From positions 620,001-684,000 of the forward strand of contig NZ_BLXX01000001.1 of assembly GCF_014193515.1 (NCBI RefSeq): 64,000 nt of DNA, in the 5' to 3' direction. The position numbers and the translations under genes were made by a program. Below are positions 26,313-34,725 of the stretch, in pieces. Numbering within the stretch: position 1 is the first letter of the stretch; each line of letters starts with the position of its first letter. This stretch comes from Geomonas silvestris (GTDB taxonomy: Bacteria; Desulfobacterota; Desulfuromonadia; Geobacterales; Geobacteraceae). The notes beneath the pieces were generated by a model that saw only the letters and a list, made by a program, of their open reading frames with translations, was not told the origin of the DNA and ran no database searches.

Positions 26313-27476
26313 ATGCGCGAGAAATTTCTCCCGTTTTCCATACCGACCATCGGCGAAGAAGAGATCAACGAAGTCGTCGACTCCCTTAAAAGCGGCTGGA
26401 TCACCACCGGTCCCAAGGTGAAGCGCTTCGAGGAGGCCTTCAAGGCCTACGTCGGCGCTCCCTACGCGGTGCCCCTCGCCTCGGCGACCGCCGGCCTGCA
26501 CCTGGCCATCCTGGCGCTGAGCCTGAAGCCGGGGGACGAGGTGATCACCACCCCGATGACCTTCGCCGCCACGGTGAGCATGATCGTCCAGGGGGGCGGC
26601 ACGCCGATCCTCGCCGACATCGAGCCGGGGACGCTCAACGTCGACGTGAAGGCGATGCGCGCCAAGATCACCCCGCGCACCCGGGCACTCATCCCGGTGC
26701 ACTTCGCCGGCCAGCCCTGCGACATGGACGAGATTTTCGCCCTGGCCCGCGAGTTCAACCTGACCGTCATCGAAGACGCCGCCCACGCCGTCGGCACCGA
26801 GTACAAGGGCGCCCGGATCGGCTCGCTGGACAGCATCTCGATCTTCTCGTTCCACCCGATCAAGAACATCACCACCGGCGAAGGGGGGATGGTCGTCACC
26901 CGCGACGAGCGCCTGGCCGAAGAAATCTCCCTCATGAAGTTCCACGGGATGAACCGCGAAGCCTGGAAGCGCTACGAGGCGAGCGGCACCCCCAACTACG
27001 ACATCATGATGCCGGGCTTCAAGTACAACATGATGGACCTGCAGGCGGCGCTCGGGCTGCACCAGCTGGAGAAGCTGGACCGCTTCATCGAGATGCGCAC
27101 GATCATCGCGAACCTCTACAACGAGGCCTTCGCCGAGGTCCCCGAGATCGTGACGCCCAAGGAAGTCCCCTACGAGCACCGCCACGCCTGGCACCTGTAC
27201 ACCCCGCTCGTCAAGATCGAGGACCTGACCATCGACCGCGACGCCTTCATGGCGCAGCTCAAAGGCGAAAACATCGGCACCGGCCTGCACTTCAAGGCGA
27301 TCCACCACCACCCCTACTACCGCGATCTCTTGAAGATCCAGCCGGGCGAGCTCCCCAACGCCGACTACGCCTCGGAGCGCATCCTCTCCCTGCCGCTCTT
27401 CCCGCTCATGACGCTGGAAGACGCCAAGGACGTGGTCGCCGCGGTGAAGACGGTGATCGCCCGCAACAGACGCTGA
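26313..27476 (+). CDS. arnB: ArnB, UDP-Ara4O aminotransferase
   Basis: 387 residues, DegT/DnrJ/EryC1 fold-type I PLP aminotransferase. The PLP lysine is in SFHPIKNITTGEGG. IEDAAHAVG carries the cofactor-contacting Asp. The sequence FLPFSIPTIGEEEINEV and RHAWHLY match ArnB. It converts UDP-4-keto-arabinose to UDP-Ara4N. The ATG at 26313 has cggagg six bases upstream. The 112-nt gap after arnT is AT-richer and may hold a weak internal promoter. Confidence 0.93.
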   Translation: MREKFLPFSIPTIGEEEINEVVDSLKSGWITTGPKVKRFEEAFKAYVGAPYAVPLASATAGLHLAILALSLKPGDEVITTPMTFAATVSMIVQGGGTPILADIEPGTLNVDVKAMRAKITPRTRALIPVHFAGQPCDMDEIFALAREFNLTVIEDAAHAVGTEYKGARIGSLDSISIFSFHPIKNITTGEGGMVVTRDERLAEEISLMKFHGMNREAWKRYEASGTPNYDIMMPGFKYNMMDLQAALGLHQLEKLDRFIEMRTIIANLYNEAFAEVPEIVTPKEVPYEHRHAWHLYTPLVKIEDLTIDRDAFMAQLKGENIGTGLHFKAIHHHPYYRDLLKIQPGELPNADYASERILSLPLFPLMTLEDAKDVVAAVKTVIARNRR

Positions 27477-27524
27477 CCCAGAGCCAGCGCCGAATCCTAC
27501 TGCTCGGAGAATCTGGAATCAGTC

Positions 27525-28457
27525 ATGGATAAACCGTACGTTTCTATCGTCGTTCCCGCCTACAATGAGGAAGGGAACCTCAACCCGCTCATGGAGCGCC
27601 TGCTTCCGGTCATGCGCGGTCTCGGCAAGCCGTTCGAGATCATCTTCACCGACGACGGCTCCCGCGACCGCACCCTGAGCATCCTGAAGGGGATGCTGCC
27701 GAGCGTCCCGGAACTGAGGCTCATCGAGTTCAACGGCAACTTCGGGCAGCACATGGCCATCCTGGCCGCCTTCGAGAAGAGCTCGGGCGAGATCGTGATC
27801 ACCCTCGACGCCGACCTGCAGAACCCGCCCGAGGAGATCCCGCGCCTGATCGCCGAGATCGAGAAGGGGCACGACGTGGTCGGGACCATCCGGCTCAAGC
27901 GTCAGGACACCTTCTTCCGGAAGGCGGCCTCGCGCGTCGTCAACATCACCACCAACAAGATGACCGGCATGAAGATGAGCGACTACGGCTGCATGCTGCG
28001 CGCCTACCACCGCGACGTCGTCGACAACATCAACCACTGCCAGGAGACCACCACCTTCATCCCGGCGCTGGCGCAGACCTTTGCCGCCAACCCGACCGAG
28101 ATCGAGGTGGGGCACGCCGAGCGCGGCGAAGGTGAGAGCAAGTACTCCCTGTACCGGCTGATCCGGCTCAACTTCGACCTGATGACCGGCTTCTCGGTGG
28201 TGCCGCTGCAGCTCTTCGCGCTGATGGGGATCCTGACCTCGGTGGCCTCGGTCGGTTTCGCAGTGTTCCTGATGATCCGCCGCTTCATCATCGGCGCCGA
28301 GGTGGAGGGGGTCTTCACCCTGTTCGCCATCCTGTTCTTCTTCATCGGGATCGTCATCTTCGGCATCGGCCTGGTGGGCGAGTACGTGGGGAGGATCTAC
28401 CAGGAGGTCCGCAAGCGTCCGCGCTACGTGGTGCGCCGGGTGCACGGCTTCCAGTAG
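27525..28457 (+). CDS. arnC: ArnC, undecaprenyl-phosphate Ara4FN transferase
   Basis: 310 residues. An N-terminal GT2 domain (SIVVPAYNEEGNL, FTDDGSRDRT, TLDADLQNPPEE) is followed by two C-terminal membrane helices (about 230-255 and 265-290). This is the ArnC/DPM1 layout. It transfers formylated Ara4N from UDP to undecaprenyl phosphate at the inner membrane. It lies 48 nt after arnB. The family also includes dolichyl-phosphate-type transferases; the gene order decides. Confidence 0.93.
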   Translation: MDKPYVSIVVPAYNEEGNLNPLMERLLPVMRGLGKPFEIIFTDDGSRDRTLSILKGMLPSVPELRLIEFNGNFGQHMAILAAFEKSSGEIVITLDADLQNPPEEIPRLIAEIEKGHDVVGTIRLKRQDTFFRKAASRVVNITTNKMTGMKMSDYGCMLRAYHRDVVDNINHCQETTTFIPALAQTFAANPTEIEVGHAERGEGESKYSLYRLIRLNFDLMTGFSVVPLQLFALMGILTSVASVGFAVFLMIRRFIIGAEVEGVFTLFAILFFFIGIVIFGIGLVGEYVGRIYQEVRKRPRYVVRRVHGFQ

Positions 28458-28486
28458 CCGCGGGAGATCGGAAAAGCTAAGGACTT

Positions 28487-28507
28487 GCCACGGAGACACG
28501 GAGAAAA
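28487..28507 (+). repeat. dispersed GCCACGGAGACACGGAG repeat copy
   Basis: Copy of a dispersed repeat also found at 44.7, 48.8, 59.2 and 59.4 kb. Here it lies in the arnC-arnA gap and is followed by a degenerate inverted segment (cttctccgcatttctcc, near 28549). Confidence 0.75.
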
Positions 28508-28598
28508 TCGGAGGAAAGGCTTTTAAGCTGGAAACCCGAAGGCTTTTACTTCTCCGCATTTCTCCCAGATTTTGCTCCGGGGCTCAAGAGGTGTACTG

Positions 28599-29525
28599 GT
28601 GGAAAAGAAGAAGACGCTCGTCGTCTGTGCCTATCATAACGTCGGCTACCGCTGTCTCGAGGAGCTCTTGCGCCAGGACGCGGACGTCGCCATGGTGTTC
28701 ACCCACGACGACTCTCCCAGCGAGGAGATCTGGTTCGCCTCGGTGCGCGAGCTCGCCGAGCGCCACGGCATCCCGGTGATGACCTCGGACATCAACCTGA
28801 AGGAGAACATCGAGCTGCTCAAAGAGCTCGCGCCGGACCTTTTGCTCTCCTTCTACTACCGGAACATGATCCGCGAGGAAGTGCTGGAGACCCCCCGGCT
28901 GGGCGCGCTCAACCTGCACGGCTCCTACCTCCCCAAGTACCGCGGCAGGGTCCCGGTGAACTGGGCGGTGATCAACGGCGAGAGCGAGACCGGCGCCACG
29001 CTGCACTACATGGTCGCCAAACCGGACGCCGGCGACATCGTGGACCAGGAGAAGGTCGCTATCGACTTCACCGACACCGCGTTCGACGTCTTCAACAAGG
29101 TGACCGAGGCCGCGGTCAAGGTGCTGGCCCGCTCCTACCAGCCGCTCATCGAAGGGCGCGCACGGCGCATCCCGATGGACCTGGCAGCGGGAAGCTACTT
29201 CGGCGGCCGCAAGCCCGCCGACGGCAGGATCGACTGGCAAAAAAGCGCGGTGGAGATCTACAACCTGATCCGCGGGGTGACGCACCCCTACCCCGGCGCC
29301 TTCACCTGCCTGAACGGCAAGAAGGTCCTGATCTGGAGCGCACGCCCCACCGAGGGCCAGGGCGAACCGGGCAGGATCGTGAGCAGCACCCCGCTCCTGG
29401 TCGGTACCGGGTCCGGGCTTTTGGAGATCGAGCGTTTGCAGGAAGAGGAGAGCGGCGAGCTCGACGCGACCGCCTTCGCCGTCCAGACCGACCTCACCGG
29501 AAGCAGTTTCGGCAGCGCGAGCTGA
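28599..29525 (+). CDS. arnA: ArnA formyltransferase half, separate polypeptide
   Basis: 308 residues, equal to the N-terminal half of E. coli ArnA. The formyl-THF-dependent transferase core shows LNLHGSYLPKYRGRVP (catalytic Asn and His) and KPDAGDIVDQ (catalytic Asp). An OB-like C-terminal subdomain (about 205-300) follows. It formylates UDP-Ara4N. The start chosen is GTG at 28599 with agagg seven bases upstream; a longer TTG-started frame has no family support. In enterobacteria this domain is fused to the decarboxylase; here the two are separate genes 122 nt apart. Confidence 0.92.
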   Translation: MEKKKTLVVCAYHNVGYRCLEELLRQDADVAMVFTHDDSPSEEIWFASVRELAERHGIPVMTSDINLKENIELLKELAPDLLLSFYYRNMIREEVLETPRLGALNLHGSYLPKYRGRVPVNWAVINGESETGATLHYMVAKPDAGDIVDQEKVAIDFTDTAFDVFNKVTEAAVKVLARSYQPLIEGRARRIPMDLAAGSYFGGRKPADGRIDWQKSAVEIYNLIRGVTHPYPGAFTCLNGKKVLIWSARPTEGQGEPGRIVSSTPLLVGTGSGLLEIERLQEEESGELDATAFAVQTDLTGSSFGSAS

Positions 29526-29647
29526 TTCTCTGCGCTGCACCAAAGTCGCACTACCCGTGTTCCGGCAGGACCTGCCTTGGGCACGCCACCTGCCCCGGCC
29601 TCAGGTCAACCGGCAGATATCAATCACGTTTTTAGATTGGAGACCAC

Positions 29648-30688
29648 ATGAAAGTTCTTATCCTCGGCGTCAACGGCTTCATCGGCAACGCGCTAACCAG
29701 AAGGATCCTCGATACCACCGACTGGGAAGTCTACGGCCTGGACATGAGCTGCGACAAGCTCGAGCACTCCATGGGACATCCCCGCTTCAACTTCCTCGAG
29801 GGTGACATCACCATCAACAAGGAATGGATCGAGTACAACATCAAGAAGTGCGACGTGGTGCTCCCGCTGGTGGCCATCGCCACCCCGGTTACCTACGTGA
29901 AGGATCCGCTGCGCGTCTTCGAACTGGACTTCGAGGAGAACCTGAAGATCATCCGCCAGTGCGTGAAATACAAGAAGCGGGTCATCTTCCCCTCCACCTC
30001 GGAAGTCTACGGCATGAGCCCGGACGCCGAGTTCGACGAGGAGAACTCCCCGCTCATGCTGGGTCCGATCAACAAGGAGCGCTGGATCTACTCCTGCGCC
30101 AAGCAGATGCTGGACCGCGTCATCTACGCGTACGGCGAGCACGAAGGGCTGCGCTACACCCTGTTCCGCCCCTTCAACTGGATCGGCCCCAAGCTCGACT
30201 CCATCTCCACCGCCAAGGAAGGGAGCTCGCGCGTCCTCACCCAGTTCCTCTACAACATCCTGGCCGGCGAGCCGATCTCCCTGGTGGACGGCGGCAACCA
30301 GCGCCGCTCCTTCACCTTCATCGAGGACGGCATCGACTGCCTCATGAAGATCATCGAGAACCGCGACGGCTGCGCCGACGGGAGCATCTTCAACATCGGC
30401 AACCCGACCAACGACCTGTCGGTGAAAGAGCTGGCCTTGAAACTGCGCGACATGGTGAAGCAGTACCCGGACTACGCCGAGAAGGCGGAGAACTGCAGCA
30501 TCGTCGAGACCACCTCGGACAGCTTCTACGGCAAGGGGTACCAGGACATGCTGACCCGCGTGCCGTCCGTGAAGAACGCCAAGAACAAGCTGGGCTGGGA
30601 GCCCAAGACCAGCATCGACGACGCTCTGAAGCAGACCCTCGACTTCTACCTCATCGAGCAGAGGGAGAAGATCGAGCATCTGCTGTAA
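29648..30688 (+). CDS. arnA: ArnA decarboxylase half (UDP-glucuronate oxidative decarboxylase), separate polypeptide
   Basis: 346 residues, extended short-chain dehydrogenase. The NAD-binding motif GVNGFIGN is at the N-terminus. PSTSEVYGM provides the Ser/Glu region, and YSCAKQMLDR carries the catalytic Tyr and Lys. FRPFNWIGP and RRSFTFIEDGI match the C-terminal half of ArnA. It oxidises and decarboxylates UDP-glucuronate to UDP-4-keto-arabinose, the ArnB substrate. The ATG has ttggaga five bases upstream. No UDP-glucose dehydrogenase lies in the window, so UDP-glucuronate must come from elsewhere. Confidence 0.93.
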   Translation: MKVLILGVNGFIGNALTRRILDTTDWEVYGLDMSCDKLEHSMGHPRFNFLEGDITINKEWIEYNIKKCDVVLPLVAIATPVTYVKDPLRVFELDFEENLKIIRQCVKYKKRVIFPSTSEVYGMSPDAEFDEENSPLMLGPINKERWIYSCAKQMLDRVIYAYGEHEGLRYTLFRPFNWIGPKLDSISTAKEGSSRVLTQFLYNILAGEPISLVDGGNQRRSFTFIEDGIDCLMKIIENRDGCADGSIFNIGNPTNDLSVKELALKLRDMVKQYPDYAEKAENCSIVETTSDSFYGKGYQDMLTRVPSVKNAKNKLGWEPKTSIDDALKQTLDFYLIEQREKIEHLL

Positions 30689-30689
30689 T

Positions 30690-30766
30690 CAATTGACGGT
30701 TGACAATGGACAATGGCAATTAACACCTGAATCAATTCACAATTGACGATGGACAATTGACAATTA
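30690..30766. repeat. heptamer repeat tract between arnA and arnD
   Basis: Units such as attgacg, gttgaca, atggaca and attgaca, same family and orientation as the tract at 2150-2242, starting at the arnA stop codon. It is inverted relative to the tract inside arnD. Confidence 0.8.
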
Positions 30767-30781
30767 GGCAGCATGACACAG

Positions 30782-30817
30782 AAAAGGGGACAGGCACCAG
30801 TGGAGCCCGTCCCCTTT
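30782..30817. repeat. REP-like hairpin, GGGGACAGGCACC family
   Basis: Arms aaaggggac and gtcccctttt-like sequence around an imperfect centre (aggcaccagtggagcc). Other copies are at 31869-31905 and, as a half site, at 57027-57043. Lies 23 nt before the arnD start codon. Confidence 0.7.
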
Positions 30818-30839
30818 AACTTGCAGCAGGTAAAATACC

Positions 30840-31862
30840 GTGAGCGAAACCAACAACGAAGTATCCAAGGACCAGAAAGCAGGAAGCTCAACCGACTCAT
30901 CGTCAATTATCAATCGTCAATCGTCAACTGATTCCCAATCGTCAACTGATTCCCAATCGTCAATTGTCAATTGTCCATTGTCCATTGCTTTTAAAGTTGA
31001 CGTCGACACCTACGCCGGCACCCGCGACGGGGTCCCGCGCCTGCTGGAGATCATGGAGCGCGCCGGGATCAAGGCGACCTTCTACTTCTCGATGGGACCG
31101 GATAACTCTGGAAAGGCGATCCGGCGCATCTTCACCCGCAAAGGGTTTTTGCAAAAGATGCTGCGCACCGGCGCCCCCAGTGCCTACGGCCTGCGCACCA
31201 TGCTCTACGGCACGCTCCTGCCGGCTCCCGATATCGCCGCCTCTTTCCCGGAGATACTCAAGCAGACCGCCGCCCGGGGACACGAAACCGGCGTGCACTG
31301 CTGGGACCACGTCTACTGGCACGACTACCTCCCCCGTTTGAGCCGCGATAAGGTCTCCTCCGAGCTCAGGCGCGCTGCGGATCTCTTCCAACGCATCATC
31401 GGCAGCGCACCACGTTCGACCGCCGCCCCGGGCTGGACCGTCTCCGCGACCTCGCTGGAGTTGCAGGATTCCATGAACCTCGAGTACTGCAGCGACGGCC
31501 GAGGCTACGCCCCGTTCTATCCCGTTTTCGACGGCAAGCGCTTCTACACCCTGCAGATCCCCAGCACCTGGCCCACGCTCGACGAGATCCTGGGCGCCAA
31601 CGGCATCGACGCCGACAATGTGAACGACTTCTACCTCTCGCAGATGAAAAGCGGCCTGAACGTCCACACCATCCATGCCGAGATGGAAGGCGGCGTCATG
31701 GCCGACTCGTTCATCGAACTGGTCGAACGCCTCAAGCTCATGGGGGCACGTTTCGTCACCTTGGGCGAGGTCGCCCGCGCCTGCCGCGACAGCGCCCCCG
31801 ACGCCCCGCTCTCCATGGGAGAAATCCCGGGGCGCGCCGGCCTGGTCGCCATCCAGGGATAA
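30840..31862 (+). CDS. arnD: ArnD, deformylase for undecaprenyl-phosphate Ara4FN
   Basis: 340 residues as written from the GTG at 30840. The conserved protein begins only at about residue 53 (FKVDVDTYAGTRDGVPRLLE) and matches ArnD, a NodB-fold deacetylase. Visible are KVDVD (catalytic Asp region), GPDNSGKA, VHCWDHVYW (metal His), AAPGW and YTIHAE-equivalent HTIHAE. It removes the formyl group in the periplasm before ArnT acts. The first 50 residues are Ser/Asp/Gln-rich (repeated STDSQS) and are encoded by a heptamer repeat tract. A TTG codon just before SIAFKVDVD would give a normal-length protein, but no good ribosome site precedes it. A weak agcagg precedes the GTG. Confidence 0.85.
   Translation: MSETNNEVSKDQKAGSSTDSSSIINRQSSTDSQSSTDSQSSIVNCPLSIAFKVDVDTYAGTRDGVPRLLEIMERAGIKATFYFSMGPDNSGKAIRRIFTRKGFLQKMLRTGAPSAYGLRTMLYGTLLPAPDIAASFPEILKQTAARGHETGVHCWDHVYWHDYLPRLSRDKVSSELRRAADLFQRIIGSAPRSTAAPGWTVSATSLELQDSMNLEYCSDGRGYAPFYPVFDGKRFYTLQIPSTWPTLDEILGANGIDADNVNDFYLSQMKSGLNVHTIHAEMEGGVMADSFIELVERLKLMGARFVTLGEVARACRDSAPDAPLSMGEIPGRAGLVAIQG
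30897..30988. repeat. heptamer repeat tract inside the 5' part of arnD
   Basis: Units cgtcaat, tatcaat, cgtcaac and tgtcaat, including two copies of the 17-nt cgtcaactgattcccaat. This is the reverse complement of the family at 2150 and 30690. It is in the arnD reading frame and encodes the low-complexity segment. Confidence 0.85.
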
Positions 31863-31868
31863 ACGCTA

Positions 31869-31905
31869 AAAGGGACAGGCACCGCCAGGTGCCTGTCCCC
31901 TTTTC
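31869..31905. terminator. REP-like perfect hairpin acting as convergent terminator
   Basis: aaaagggacaggcacc and ggtgcctgtcccctttt form a 16-bp stem around gcca, flanked by A on one side and T on the other. It lies between the convergent arnD and GGDEF regulator genes and belongs to the GGGGACAGGCACC repeat family. Confidence 0.75.
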
Positions 31906-31945
31906 CCTTCCGTCCCTCTTTTCCTCTTTTTCCTTCCCCCCTCCC

Positions 31946-32890
31946 CTACTCCGCAACCACCCTGTTCCTACCGCCGTGTTTGGCCTGGTAGAGCCGCTGG
32001 TCCGCGCAGGCGAGGATAGCCTTGGCATCGGGACCGTCGCCCGGGTAGCTGGCGACCCCGACGCTGATGGTCACCCGCCCCAGCGGCTGCCGCTCCCGCC
32101 CCGGGAAGCGCTCCTGCTCCACCTTGACCCTCAACGCCTCGGCGATCCTGACCGCCGCCTGCTTGGGGGTGTCCGGCAGCAAGAGCACGAACTCCTCACC
32201 TCCGTAGCGCGCCGCCAGGTCCGAGCTGCGCAGGTGCGACACCAAAAGCTCGGAAAGCCTGCGCAAAAGCTTGTCCCCGTCGGGATGCCCGTGCGTGTCG
32301 TTGTAGGCCTTGAAGTTGTCGACGTCCATGAAGGCGATGGAGCAGGGCCTGCCGGAGCGGTTCGTGCGGGCGATCTCCAGGGCCAGCGCCTCCTGGAAGT
32401 GCCGGTGGTTGTACAGGGCGGTAAGCCCGTCGCGCACCGCCATCTCCTTGAGGACGCTGTTCACCTCCTGCAGCTCGCTGTTGGCACGCTGCAGCTGGTT
32501 CAGAAGTTCCCGGTTCTGCGCCACCAGCCTGGCCTTCTCCGCCGCCCTCCCGGCCACTGCGGAGATGAGGTCCAGGCTCTCAAACGGCTTCACCAGGTAG
32601 TCGTAGGCACCGTTGCGCATCGCCGAAAGGGCCGTGTCGAGCGAGGCGTGACTGGTCATGATCACCACCTGGGTGTCCGGGTTGTGGCGCTTGATCTCCT
32701 CTAGGAGCTCGATGCCGCTCATCCCCCCCATCCGGATGTCGGTGATCACCAGCGGGTGCGATTTCTCCCTGAAGACCGCCAAGGCCTCTTCGCCGCTGGC
32801 AGCCTCCGCCACTTCGAACCCGTCGGCACTAAGCACCTGTGAAACGACACTTCTCAAGGTTTCCTCGTCATCTACCACTAACAGTTCCAT
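31946..32890 (-). CDS. response regulator with GGDEF output (diguanylate cyclase)
   Basis: 314 residues. Receiver domain (about 1-120): acidic pocket VVDDEE, phospho-acceptor Asp in VITDIRM, Thr in IMTSHAS, and Lys in YLVKPFE. A coiled-coil linker (about 125-155) leads to a GGDEF domain with the GGEEF signature (RYGGEEF), preceded by an RxxD inhibitory site. GHPDGD keeps the Asp typical of c-di-GMP synthesis, unlike Hypr cGAMP synthases. Resembles WspR/PleD-type cyclases. Its start overlaps the kinase gene by 13 bases, so the two are a cognate pair. The start at 32890 has ggagga before the ATG. Confidence 0.94.
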   Translation of the reverse strand: MELLVVDDEETLRSVVSQVLSADGFEVAEAASGEEALAVFREKSHPLVITDIRMGGMSGIELLEEIKRHNPDTQVVIMTSHASLDTALSAMRNGAYDYLVKPFESLDLISAVAGRAAEKARLVAQNRELLNQLQRANSELQEVNSVLKEMAVRDGLTALYNHRHFQEALALEIARTNRSGRPCSIAFMDVDNFKAYNDTHGHPDGDKLLRRLSELLVSHLRSSDLAARYGGEEFVLLLPDTPKQAAVRIAEALRVKVEQERFPGRERQPLGRVTISVGVASYPGDGPDAKAILACADQRLYQAKHGGRNRVVAE

Positions 32891-34695
32891 AGATCCTCCC
32901 CGACCGTAGCCGTGACTAAAACCGCCCCCGTTGCTGCGGGAAGCGTGATGATGAAGGTGGTTCCCGCTCCGATTGCACTCTCCAGCCTGATCTCTCCGCC
33001 ATGGTCCTTGACGATGCCGTAGCTCACCGAAAGCCCGAGCCCGGTCCCCTGCCCCACCGGTTTGGTGGTGAAGAAGGGCTCGAAGATCCTCGCCTGGATC
33101 TCCTCCGGGATGCCGGGGCCGGTGTCCGCCACCCGCAGTTCCACCCCGCCCCGGTCCGTTCTCCGTGCCGCCAGGCGCACCGTCCCGCTGCTCCCGGCCA
33201 TCGCCTGCTGGGCGTTGATCATCAGGTTCATGAGCACCTGCTGCAGCTGGTTCGCGTTCCCCCGGCAGACCGGGAGGTCGCAGCCGAGTTCCTGTTCCAC
33301 CTTGATGCTGTGGATGCCGAGCTGGTGGTCCACGATGGCGACGGCATCGGCGACCACCTGCGGGATGTCCACGTCGTCGAAGACCACCTGTTCCTGCCGG
33401 GCGAACTTGAGCAGGTTCTCGATGATGGTCTTGCAGCGCTTGGTCTCCTTCTCGATGATCAGGAGGTTCTTCTGCAGGGGATGCCCCTGTTCCACCCCGC
33501 GCAACGAGAGCTGGGTGATCCCGAGGATCCCGGCGAGCGGGTTCTTCACCTCGTGGGCGATACCCGCACCCAGCGAGCCGAAGGCGGCCATCTTCTCGGA
33601 CTGCACCAGCTGCCCGTAGAGGTCCTTGAGCGCCCGCTCGCGGGTGTGCAGCTCGGACGCCATGCGGGTGAACGACTCGGCCAGGGCGCCGATCTCGTCG
33701 CCTGTGTCGGCCTTGACCTCGATGTCGAAGCGCCCCTGCCCCACCATGCGGGTCGCCTTGGAGAGCTCCTCGATGGGGCGGGTCAGCCGGTGCGACCAGT
33801 AGAGGCTCAATAACGCCGCCGCCCCGAGAAGGGAGAGCGACAGGAGTAAGAGATCCCCCAGAAGCTCGCGCGAGGTGAGGTAGGCCGCGCTCTTGCGGAT
33901 CTGCACCCCGGCGGTCAGCCCGCCGCAGCGCACCGGAGAGAAGCCCCCCACCATGCCGTTGCCGTGTTCCTGGTACTCCATGGTCATCCCGGGGGTGCGC
34001 AACCCCCTGACCCGCCCCCACCAGGCGCCCGGCGCCGGGGTGCCGATGCGCGAGCGCTCCGAGTGGGCGAGAAAGCGCCCCTCAGCGTCCAGCAGGAAGG
34101 TCTCGAAGACCCGGGAGTGGCGCGCCAGCCCCTGAAGCTTGTCGAAGCGGATCACCGCGGAGGTGGTCACGTTCAGCGCGCCGTCCGGGGTGGGCTCGGT
34201 GACGGTCAGGGTGAGCGTGGGGAGCTTCGCCGAGACGGTGGAGTTCTCCAGGTAGGGTTCCCCCACCTTGAGCCCGGCGGGGAGCGGGTGCGCGGCCCGG
34301 TACCCCAAAAGCGCGTCCTTGGAAAGCCCCGCCGCGGCAAGTGCCGCCTGGTCGAAGACGGTCTCCTCGCCGTTTAAGTCGCTTCTGGTTACCATGAGGA
34401 ACTCGCCGAACTCCTGGAACAGCCCGTTTAAGACCTCCTGGCGCCCCTGCAGGTCGTCGCGTCCCACGACCCGCGCAAAGAGCCGCAGGCGCTCCCGGTA
34501 GACGACCATCAGGGCGTTGGCCTCCTGGGCGGTGTGCAGCACCACCGTGGAGGTGAGGTCGTGGATATAGGCGGTCTTGTCGACGTGGAACAGCCGCGCC
34601 ATGGTGAAGGTGATCAGGCTCAGTACCACGGTGACCCCGAGCAGCTGGGCCAACAGCACCTTGAACCTGAGCGGGAACTTGAGTTTGCCGTGCAT
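32878..34695 (-). CDS. membrane sensor histidine kinase
   Basis: 605 residues. Helix 1 (about 13-33), a large periplasmic sensor region (about 34-275, Cache-like in layout), helix 2 (about 276-298), HAMP (to about 350), and a coiled coil. The HisKA H-box is GAGIAHEVKNPL with its His intact, followed by HATPase_c with NLMINAQQAM, ADTGPGIP and TGLGLSVSYG. It should phosphorylate the overlapping GGDEF response regulator. It lies 30 nt after the FecR-like gene and belongs to the five-gene minus-strand unit, suggesting it senses the state of the surface proteins encoded upstream. The ATG has aaggag seven bases upstream. Confidence 0.93.
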   Translation of the reverse strand: MHGKLKFPLRFKVLLAQLLGVTVVLSLITFTMARLFHVDKTAYIHDLTSTVVLHTAQEANALMVVYRERLRLFARVVGRDDLQGRQEVLNGLFQEFGEFLMVTRSDLNGEETVFDQAALAAAGLSKDALLGYRAAHPLPAGLKVGEPYLENSTVSAKLPTLTLTVTEPTPDGALNVTTSAVIRFDKLQGLARHSRVFETFLLDAEGRFLAHSERSRIGTPAPGAWWGRVRGLRTPGMTMEYQEHGNGMVGGFSPVRCGGLTAGVQIRKSAAYLTSRELLGDLLLLSLSLLGAAALLSLYWSHRLTRPIEELSKATRMVGQGRFDIEVKADTGDEIGALAESFTRMASELHTRERALKDLYGQLVQSEKMAAFGSLGAGIAHEVKNPLAGILGITQLSLRGVEQGHPLQKNLLIIEKETKRCKTIIENLLKFARQEQVVFDDVDIPQVVADAVAIVDHQLGIHSIKVEQELGCDLPVCRGNANQLQQVLMNLMINAQQAMAGSSGTVRLAARRTDRGGVELRVADTGPGIPEEIQARIFEPFFTTKPVGQGTGLGLSVSYGIVKDHGGEIRLESAIGAGTTFIITLPAATGAVLVTATVGEDLWNC

Positions 34696-34725
34696 GGCGG
34701 GTCTCCTTGCTGCTTTTTGAGCGAG

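Noticed and set aside
31946-34021. 691-codon open frame spanning kinase and regulator
   Set aside because: Its first half is the kinase read in the wrong frame; the true genes are a 605-residue kinase overlapping a 314-residue regulator.
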